Assembly: GCF_029784135.1 (NCBI RefSeq)
Contig: NC_073746.1
Coordinates: 5,935,136 to 5,999,135 of the forward strand
DNA from: Toxorhynchites rutilus septentrionalis
Lineage: Eukaryota > Arthropoda > Insecta > Diptera > Culicidae
Direction: 5' to 3'
DNA: 64,000 nt
A model generated the notes under the pieces. It was not told where the DNA came from. It made no database searches and saw only the letters and a program-made list of their open reading frames with translations. Below, in pieces: positions 57,405-64,000 of this stretch. Both the position numbers and the translations under genes were made by a program. How positions within the stretch are numbered: the first letter of the stretch is position 1; every line of letters begins with the position of its first letter.

Positions 57405-58154
57405 TAGAGGTGTGCAAATCAGCTCATCATGATGAACAGCTCTGATCATATCAGCTCATCTAAATGAGCTCTTCTTTATGAACAGCTCTTCAGCTCAGTT
57501 GTCAGTGCCGACTTTCAATTTGGGTCCCAAACTCGATAGCCACGAAGCCAGTTTGAAAATGTTAAAATTCAAATGAAATTTTTCACACCATATTATTAAT
57601 TACTTGAAACACGTATTCCAGACTATTATTTACAACAGACTCGGCGAGTACAACATTTCCGACATTTTTACTGAGGCTTTACATTACAATAGAAAGTTTT
57701 CTTCAAAAAAAAAAATCTTATGAGATTTTTGCACCGCCTGCAAACAAAGTGTTTTTCATTGAAATAGAATACTCATTTGATACACAGAAGTTAATTTTCA
57801 TTAATAATTTGAATTTTAAAAACGTGTTCATTCTGCCTGAGAGCCAATTATTATTTTTGGCGCCCCCTAAACTGGTAAACAAAGCTCAATGCCGTCAACG
57901 CGAATATAACAGTTGAAAAGACGAGGGACAAATGAAACTAAACTGATGTCTTAACACGAAGAGCGAGAGACGGTCAGTTCATTTGAATCTTACAGCTCAC
58001 ACACTCTCTTCAATTCTACAGCTCTTTTCTCTCCTTCATCATCATCAAAGTGAGCTGAAGAGCTGTTTGATTTTTTTTTGCGAGCTGTTCCGCGTCAACT
58101 CACTTCAAAGAGTCGATTCTTCGGAACAGCTCATGAGCGGATGGCACATCTCTA
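57405..58154. mobile_element. hAT-type MITE (750 bp)
   Basis: Ends TAGAGGTGTGCAAAT and complement TAGAGATGTGCCATC, flanked by a perfect 8-bp duplication GTTGTATA (57397-57404, 58155-58162), the hAT signature. Subterminal CAGCTCAT and GAGCTGTT motifs repeat at both ends. The middle (57510-57905) is an inverted relative of 47690-48110. No transposase. Confidence 0.85.
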
Positions 58155-58162
58155 GTTGTATA

Positions 58163-58340
58163 ACATGCATTCTAAAATAATATCCAAAATAATAATAAAA
58201 CACAAATTGATTTTTTCATAATTTGTTTGCCAGGATATGATGAGTATGTGAATTTGTCAGTTGTTCTGAGTTTATTGATGGTTGTGGACTTTCGCAATTA
58301 TTCAATTTTCCCCAATTCTTAAATTGCCTCCAGATTGAAA
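58163..58340. other. Short spacer
   Basis: Nothing recognised. Confidence 0.3.
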
Positions 58341-58572
58341 GTACAGTAATTTACATTTATTTCAACATTTAGCTAATTGGACGGACATGTAATGCAACAT
58401 ATTTGGTTGGACATTTTTGTAAACATAGAAATCGGGATCCAAATTATGATCCCACATTGAAAGTCGACACTGTACCACTGTCATCGCAGATGTTCAATTA
58501 CAGGTTAAAATCGCTTCCAATGCGACACTGAGTGGTGCTTCGGCACGTCGCATTAAGTGTAATTTACTGTAC
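58341..58572. mobile_element. 232-bp MITE
   Basis: Ends GTACAGTAATTTACA and complement GTACAGTAAATTACA. 58432-58500 also resembles 48065-48140 (GGGATCCAAA.TATG.TCCC...TGAAAGTCG.CAC). No coding capacity. Confidence 0.65.
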
Positions 58573-58703
58573 AACATGTCACAATCTGGATGGGAAGTAA
58601 TTTTCTAACTGTGAAAGCTGTGGTTTAGCCGGTTTAGCCGAACAAGATGAGGATATCGAATGATAACAAAACAATAAACTTTTTAGATTAAAGATGATTT
58701 TGT

Positions 58704-58719
58704 GGTCCTGAAAAGGACC
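58704..58719 (-). terminator. Histone 3' stem-loop of the H2B pseudogene
   Basis: The minus strand reads GGTCCTTTTCAGGACC, a perfect six-base stem with a TTTC loop, 43 bases past the H2B stop. In functional histone mRNAs it replaces the poly(A) tail and directs 3' processing. Confidence 0.9.
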
Positions 58720-58762
58720 CTTTTTAGGGTTTGCTTCCGGATCAGCAGTCGGAAAACGCTCT

Positions 58763-59111
58763 TTACTTGGAGCAGGTATACTTCGTCACCGCTTTGGTAC
58801 CTTCGGAAACCGCATGCAAGTTCACCGGGCAGCAACAGACTGATTGCGATCTGAATTTCCCACGCAGTAATGGTTGACCGCTTATTGTAGTGGATCAGAC
58901 GCGGAGCTTCTGCTACGATACGCTCAAAGATGCATTGACGCTCATCACCTTTGATGAGAAACCGGTGTCGGAATGATCCTGATTCAGCACCTTATGATGT
59001 AGATAGCATATGATTCCTTCTCCTTCTTCTTGTCGGTTTCCGAAATATTCTTCTGCGCCGTGCCGAACTTTTTGGCGGCTTTTCCACTATTCCACTAGTC
59101 TTCGGTGCCTT
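58763..59111 (-). pseudogene. H2B: Histone H2B pseudogene
   Basis: Minus-strand translation follows H2B throughout but switches frame: APKTSG, then [55 protein letters not shown] and [16 protein letters not shown] before TAA at 58765-58763. The start codon is AAG instead of ATG (59111-59109), and several single-base gains or losses break the frame, for example in the N-terminal tail and near the LLPGEL region. In a working gene the product pairs with H2A in the nucleosome. Neighbouring H2A and stem-loop relics point to one former cluster. Confidence 0.9.
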
Positions 59112-59410
59112 CGTGTTTGTTAGAAACAACTGCATGTGAATGCAACGAGCGAACAAATCGTAATGAATATATTTTTTTGCCATCGCTGCCTTTTAACGCT
59201 CATTCGTTCGTCTCGTTGGACTCGCCCCTTTGGCTGAGTCTGCCGATTTGTCTCTATCCTGTGAGTGTGTACCGCTAGAGTACAAAACGCGCGGACCCCA
59301 AAAAAAATCTCATTTTCTTTCAAGCCAGTGTGGTTGTATGGCATGGTTTAACATCGCATCGCATCACATCATAAAAACAAAACACAACACCAAAGGTTCT
59401 TTTCAGAACC
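59112..59410 (+). pseudogene. Histone unit with leader and stem-loop but no coding region
   Basis: 59260-59285 has a TATA-like GAGTACAAAACGCGCG, and 59350-59375 a leader CATCGCATCGCATCACATCA resembling the H2A leader at 57005. Only about 20 bases later comes a perfect plus-strand histone stem-loop, GGTTCTTTTCAGAACC (59395-59410), followed by a purine-rich CATAAAGAG. The coding region has apparently been deleted. The left part would be the former divergent H2B promoter. Confidence 0.55.
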
Positions 59411-59700
59411 ACCAACATGTTCATAAAGAGTAAACAGTAAACTAATTCATTTTTCAGGTAGATAGGTAGGTATTCACGTAGGAGAACAAAATAAAACAAT
59501 ATATTTAAAATATATATTTAACAAAAGCTGTCCCCTTTGTATAGTCCTACGTCACTCCGGTTATGTCCCCGACATTACCCACCCGTCTTTTTTTTTCTCT
59601 TTTCATTTCTATAAACATACAAAAAATCCTTCATTATCATTGGGACGAAGATGGCAGTTCATTCTTTCATACACATACACAAACACAATTCGTTGAAAAC
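59411..59700. other. Spacer, probably LINE 3' region
   Basis: AGTCCTACGTCAC, a half of the palindromic motif, lies at 59542. The part beyond 59600 may be the 3' UTR of the minus-strand LINE. Confidence 0.35.
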
Positions 59701-60300
59701 AACTTCGTTCATTACAATTTAACCATTTATATTACATTTTTGATATGTGAAATACACTGTCGTTTAAAATCCACTAATGTGGTTGCTCTTTTAATGTGCC
59801 TAGGCATCGAATTGAAATAAGTTACACCTTTAAAAAATAGGGAGTTCTGTGACACTCTACTTAAGAAGTTAGGCGTTCGTGCTTCGTCTGCATTTCTGTT
59901 ATTATATCTATGAATATCACTTCCTCTTTCAATTCGATCACACAAATATCGAGGCAGCAATCCATTTATAATTTTGAAAACGAACACCATAGTTAAATAT
60001 ACAATCCTTTGCTTCACAGATAGCCATTGAAGCGTGTTTAGCATGAAAGCTGAGGAAGTGAATCTATTACAACGCAAAATTAAGCGCATTACTTTATTTT
60101 GTAAACGTTGTAGCCTCAACATTTGTGTTTCGGTAGCAAGAAAAAGAATGGATGAACAGAATCTCTATGTGTGGCGATATTATTGATTTATATAATTGAA
60201 TTTTACTCGAAATTGTCAACTCATTTCTTGAGCGGCACATGATACCGTATTTTTTTGCAATTTTTTTGATGACATTATCTATGTGAGACTTGACATTCAA
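59701..60300 (-). pseudogene. LINE reverse transcriptase C-terminus (CR1/Jockey-like)
   Basis: Two minus-strand frames give the end of a non-LTR ORF2: HIDNVIKKIAKKYGIMCRS and LYKSIISPHIE (60300-60160), then after a one-base shift near 60157 LQRLQNKVMRLILRCNRF, LNTLQWLSVKQRIVYLTMV and YFNSMPRHIKRAT to a stop at 59727. This is the thumb and C-terminal region that follows the RT domain. The RT core is absent because the plus-strand LINE begins at about 60301. The clade assignment is tentative. Confidence 0.8.
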
Positions 60301-61275
60301 ATTTCTAATTCATAAACTCAATTGTGATGTTTTTGCTCTATCCGAAACCTGGCTCTCTTTTCAAAATGATCTTTCTTTCCACGATTTTAATATAATACGC
60401 TTGGACCGTGATGACAGATACGGAGGGGTACTATTGGGGATCAATAAGTGTCACTCATTTTTTAGAATTGACCTTCCACCTATTGGAGGGATCGAAGCTG
60501 TTGCTTGTCATGCAAACATCAGAGGCAAAGACCTCTGTATAGTCAGCTTGTATTGGCCTCCGAGAGCTGCGGTTAGCCGCAAGCAACTTGTTGACATGTG
60601 CTCACTCCTTCCTGAGCCACGATTAATCTTGGGAGACTTCAACTCTCACGGAACTGCCTGGGGGGAACAGTACGACGACAATCGTTCATCGTTGATATAT
60701 GACCTTTGTAACAGCTTCAATATGACCGTTTTGAACACTGGGGAAACAACACGTGTACCTAAACCTCCTGCTAAACCAAGTGCTCTTGACCTCTCGCTTT
60801 GCTCGAATTCACTATCGTTAGATTGCAAGTGGAATGTAATCCAGGATCCCAACGGTAGTGACCACTTGCCAATCAAAATTTCTATCACCATTGGGTCGAA
60901 TTCTTCTGAATCTATAAACATGGCATATGACCTCACAAGACACATTGACTGGAAAAAATATGCGGACGCGATTGCTCTAGCCATCAATTCCAGAGATGGT
61001 TTGCCTCCATTGGAGGAGTATAACTTCATTTCTCGTTTGATATATGACAGCGCGGTTCGCGCTCAAACGAAACCCATCCCAGGTTCCACTATTCGTCGAA
61101 GGCCTCCCAATCCATGGTGGGATGGCCAGTGTTCCAAGCTTTATGGAGATAAATCGAATGCATTTAAAGCTTTTCGGAAACGTGGAACCCCTGAAAATTT
61201 TCAGAAGTATTTGGACCTTGAAAATCAATTTAAAAACTTGATCAAAGGGAAAAACGTGCTTATTGGCGAAATTTC
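60301..61275 (+). pseudogene. LINE ORF2, endonuclease part, 5'-truncated
   Basis: It encodes most of an apurinic-type (EEP) endonuclease that nicks target DNA: ALSETWL with the metal-binding Glu, then GDFNSHGTAWGE, then SDHLPI with the final Asp-His pair. The N-terminal strand of the domain and all of ORF1 are missing, so the insert starts in mid-domain. A linker follows with PPNPWWDGQCSKLY, as in this LINE group. Around 61250 (GGGAAAAACG) one base is missing compared with the frame that continues into RT, so the frame changes to the next entry. Confidence 0.88.
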
Positions 61276-63897
61276 GTGGGAGGTTTATCACGAGAAACGT
61301 CAATGAAAAAATTATGGAAAGTGGCTCGAAACATGAGAAATCGCTCTTCATCCAATGAAAGCGAAGAATATTCACATCGATGGATTTTTAATTTTGCACG
61401 AAAGGTTTGTCCCGATTCCGCTCCAGTGCAAAGAATTATTCGAGATATACCACAAGATAAGTGCGATCTTGATTCCGAGTTTTCGATGGTAGAATTCTCT
61501 CTTGCTCTCCTTTCATGTAACAATTCTGCTCCGGGATCGGATAGAATTAAGTTCAACTTGCTGAAAAATCTCCCTGATGTGGCGAAACATCGCTTGTTGA
61601 ACTTATTCAATCGGTTTCTGGAGCATAATATTGTTCCAGATGATTGGAGACAAGTACGAGTTATAGCTATTCAAAAACCCGGAAAACCCGCGTCCGACTT
61701 CAATTCGTACCGCCCAATAGCAATGCTGTCTTGTATACGGAAATTGTTGGAGAAAATTATCTTGTTTCGCCTTGATCGATGGGTTGAAACGAATGGCCTA
61801 CTCTCAGATACACAATATGGGTTCCGCAGGGGCAAGGGGACGAATGATTGTCTTGCGTTGCTTTCTTCAGAAATTCAAATGGCTTACGCCGAAAAAAAAC
61901 AAATGGCTTCAGTATTCTTGGACATAAAGGGGGCCTTTGATTCTGTTTCAATAGAGGTTTTGTCAGACAAATTACAATCTCGGGGTCTGCCGCCTCTATT
62001 GAATAATATGTTATATAACTTGCTTTGTGAGAAACATTTGAACTTTTCTCACGGAGATTCGGCAGTAAGTCGGGTCTCTTACATGGGACTCCCCCAGGGC
62101 TCATGTTTAAGCCCCCTTTTGTACAACTTCTACGTAAGCGACATTGACAATTGCCTTACACAAAATTGCAGCCTAAGACAACTTGCAGATGATGGAGTGG
62201 TGTCTGTCGTAGGATCAAACGAATCCGACCTGCAAGAATCCTTACAAGATACTTTGAACAATTTTTCAACCTGGGCCATTGGGCTAGGGATCGAATTCTC
62301 CACGGAGAAAACAGAGATGGTGGTTTTTTCTAGGAAGCATAAACCAGCAAAACCAAAGCTTCAACTTTTGGGTAAACCGATCACTCATGCTATGTCATTC
62401 AAGTATCTTGGGGTCTGGTTCGACTCTAAATGTACTTGGGGGGCCCATATTAGGTATCTGAGTAAAAAATGTCAACAAAGAATAAACTTTCTCCGTACAA
62501 TTACCGGCACCTGGTGGGGAGCCCATCCCGAAGATCTTATAATGTTGTATCGAACAACTATTCTCTCAGTAATGGAGTATGGCAGTTTCTGTTTTCAATC
62601 AGCTGCCAAAACACACCTCATTAAACTCGAGCGAATTCAGTATCTTTGTCTCCGTATTGCGTTGGGATGTATGCCCTCAACGCATACCATGAGTCTCGAA
62701 GTTTTGGCAGGCGTACTCCCACTAAAAGATCGCTTCAATTTATTATCTCTTCGGTTCCTCATCCGGTGTAAGGTTATGAACCCATTGGTGATCGGAAATT
62801 TTGAGCAGCTGATCGAGCTAAATTTTCATTCTGGATTCATGAGCTCATATCATGAATTCGTCTCCATGCAGGTTGATCCTTCTTCGTATATTCCCAACCG
62901 TGTTTGTTTTCCTGACTACATCAATTCCTCTGTGCATTTTGATCTGTCCATGAAGCAGGATATCCATGGAACATCAGATTATCTTCGATCGAGGATCGTT
63001 CCAACGATCTTCGATGCAAAGTATGGGGATATCAATTGTGATAATATGTACTTTACTGATGGGTCCTCTATGAATGATTCCACAGGATTTGGAGTGTTCA
63101 ACGAATTTTTTAGCACCTCACACAGTCTTCAGAATCCTTGCTCAGTGTATATTGCTGAATTGGCAGCGATACACTGGGCGCTGGACAGCGTCGCCTCACG
63201 ACCTGTTGAACACTATTACATTGTAACGGATAGTCTTAGCTCTGTCGAAGCTATCCGTTCAGTGAGGCCGGAAAAGCACTCGCCGTACTTCCTTGAGAGA
63301 ATACGAGAAATTTTGAGTGCTTTATCCAGACGCTGTTATGTCATTACCTTTGTCTGGGTCCCTTCACATTGCTCAATTCTGGGTAATGAGAGGGCTGACT
63401 CATTAGCAAAGGTAGGTGCAATTGAAGGCGATATTTATCAGCGTCAAATCGCCTTCAATGAATTTTATTCTTTAGTCCGCAAAAATACCATAGTTAACTG
63501 GCAACGCAAATGGAACGAAGATGAATTGGGCCGGTGGCTCCACTCGATTATCCCTAAGGTTAGCCTCAAACCGTGGTTCAAAAGTCTGGACTTGAGTCGG
63601 GACTTTATTCGCACCTTCTCCCGACTCATGTCCAATCACTGTTCGTTAGATGCGCTACTCTTTCGTATTAATCTTGCCGACAACAATCTTTGTGTTTGTG
63701 GCCAAGGTTACCACGACATCGAGCACGTTGTTTGGTCGTGCGAGCTGTATCTTGTCGCCAGATCGAATTTAGTAGTCACCCTTCGGGCCCGAGGAAGGCA
63801 GCCCAATGTGCCGGTGAGAGACGTGTTGGCTCGGTTAGACCTTGATTACATATCCCAAATATATGTATTCCTTAAAGTTATCGATCTTCGTGTGTGA
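61276..63897 (+). CDS. LINE ORF2: reverse transcriptase, RNase H and C-terminal Cys motif
   Basis: An 873-codon open frame of a LOA/Lian-like non-LTR element. RT motifs run in order: PGSDRIKFNLLK, SYRPIAMLSC, YGFRRGKGTNDC, FLDIKGAFDSV, GLPQGSCLSPLLYNFY, then QLADDG (active-site Asp pair at residues 305-306). An RNase H domain follows with D595 (FTDGS), E628 (AELAAIHWAL), D652 (VTDSLSS) and a late NERADSLAK. A Cys/His cluster, CVCGQGYHDIEHVVWSC, lies near the end. No internal stop. The initial ATG-like codon is not a natural start; the frame joins the endonuclease part upstream with one missing base. Confidence 0.9.
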   Translation: MGGLSRETSMKKLWKVARNMRNRSSSNESEEYSHRWIFNFARKVCPDSAPVQRIIRDIPQDKCDLDSEFSMVEFSLALLSCNNSAPGSDRIKFNLLKNLPDVAKHRLLNLFNRFLEHNIVPDDWRQVRVIAIQKPGKPASDFNSYRPIAMLSCIRKLLEKIILFRLDRWVETNGLLSDTQYGFRRGKGTNDCLALLSSEIQMAYAEKKQMASVFLDIKGAFDSVSIEVLSDKLQSRGLPPLLNNMLYNLLCEKHLNFSHGDSAVSRVSYMGLPQGSCLSPLLYNFYVSDIDNCLTQNCSLRQLADDGVVSVVGSNESDLQESLQDTLNNFSTWAIGLGIEFSTEKTEMVVFSRKHKPAKPKLQLLGKPITHAMSFKYLGVWFDSKCTWGAHIRYLSKKCQQRINFLRTITGTWWGAHPEDLIMLYRTTILSVMEYGSFCFQSAAKTHLIKLERIQYLCLRIALGCMPSTHTMSLEVLAGVLPLKDRFNLLSLRFLIRCKVMNPLVIGNFEQLIELNFHSGFMSSYHEFVSMQVDPSSYIPNRVCFPDYINSSVHFDLSMKQDIHGTSDYLRSRIVPTIFDAKYGDINCDNMYFTDGSSMNDSTGFGVFNEFFSTSHSLQNPCSVYIAELAAIHWALDSVASRPVEHYYIVTDSLSSVEAIRSVRPEKHSPYFLERIREILSALSRRCYVITFVWVPSHCSILGNERADSLAKVGAIEGDIYQRQIAFNEFYSLVRKNTIVNWQRKWNEDELGRWLHSIIPKVSLKPWFKSLDLSRDFIRTFSRLMSNHCSLDALLFRINLADNNLCVCGQGYHDIEHVVWSCELYLVARSNLVVTLRARGRQPNVPVRDVLARLDLDYISQIYVFLKVIDLRV

Positions 63898-64000
63898 TTG
63901 TCCTTATACCATTAGTTTTTCCTTTTCCTTTTCCTTTGTGAGAGATCGGATCCCTTCTTAAGAATAAGATGAAATGTAAATACATATTAGATATAAGATA
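63898..64000 (+). other. LINE 3' UTR, runs off the window
   Basis: CTTTTCC repeats and AATACATATTAGAT match the 3' UTR of the fragment at 392-510. The A tail and target duplication lie beyond the edge. Confidence 0.85.

Overview
This window looks like eukaryotic nuclear DNA from a culicine mosquito (Aedes-like). It is almost entirely interspersed repeats, and I find no intact single-copy host gene. The taxon call rests on four things. A mitochondrial insertion has the order ND3-tRNA-Arg-tRNA-Ala-tRNA-Asn-tRNA-Ser(AGN, inverted)-tRNA-Glu, which I know from mosquitoes. There is a DD37E mariner relative, a LINE that looks like the mosquito LOA/Lian group, and many small elements with terminal inverted repeats (TIRs). 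Species is not resolved.

Layout. 0-1.5 kb: an element with perfect 33-bp TIRs, split by the 3' end of a LINE. 2.5-4.6 kb: a fold-back repeat carrying GTCACGTCAC motifs. 6.1-14.4 kb: a nearly complete, young Ty3/gypsy retrotransposon with two 883-bp LTRs, primer binding site, gag, protease, RT-RNase H-integrase and polypurine tract; its protease has lost the catalytic Asp. 14.4-18.5 kb: several TIR elements and an exon-like repeat. 18.5-24.7 kb: a 6.2-kb nuclear copy of mitochondrial DNA (NUMT) running from COX2 to ND4L, with ATP8, ATP6 and COX3 intact but ND3, ND5 and ND4 broken. 24.7-36 kb: tRNA-derived SINEs with target site duplications, pogo/Tigger-type elements, a fold-back element and a mariner relic. 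36-44 kb: mostly unassigned sequence, plus a DD37E mariner-like transposon. 44.8-48.8 kb: two copies of a palindromic element, one interrupted by another element, and a stray histone 3' stem-loop. 49.4-54.5 kb: a TIR element of unknown class and a decayed Tigger transposon. 56.5-59.4 kb: a decayed histone locus (H2A-like relic, H2B pseudogene, orphan histone stem-loop) invaded by a hAT-type MITE. 59.7-64 kb: a minus-strand LINE fragment joined to a 5'-truncated, otherwise nearly complete LOA/Lian-like LINE that runs off the right edge. The LINE fragment at the left edge is a relative of this last element.

How the parts relate. Autonomous elements appear beside short non-autonomous relatives: Tigger with a 1-kb derivative, the LINE with a truncated copy, and the 45-kb palindrome with its second copy. 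Most points of interest are therefore nesting, module sharing between unrelated elements, and decay of captured sequence (mitochondrial and histone). All homology calls come from reading motifs and comparing stretches of this window by eye. No database search or alignment program was run.
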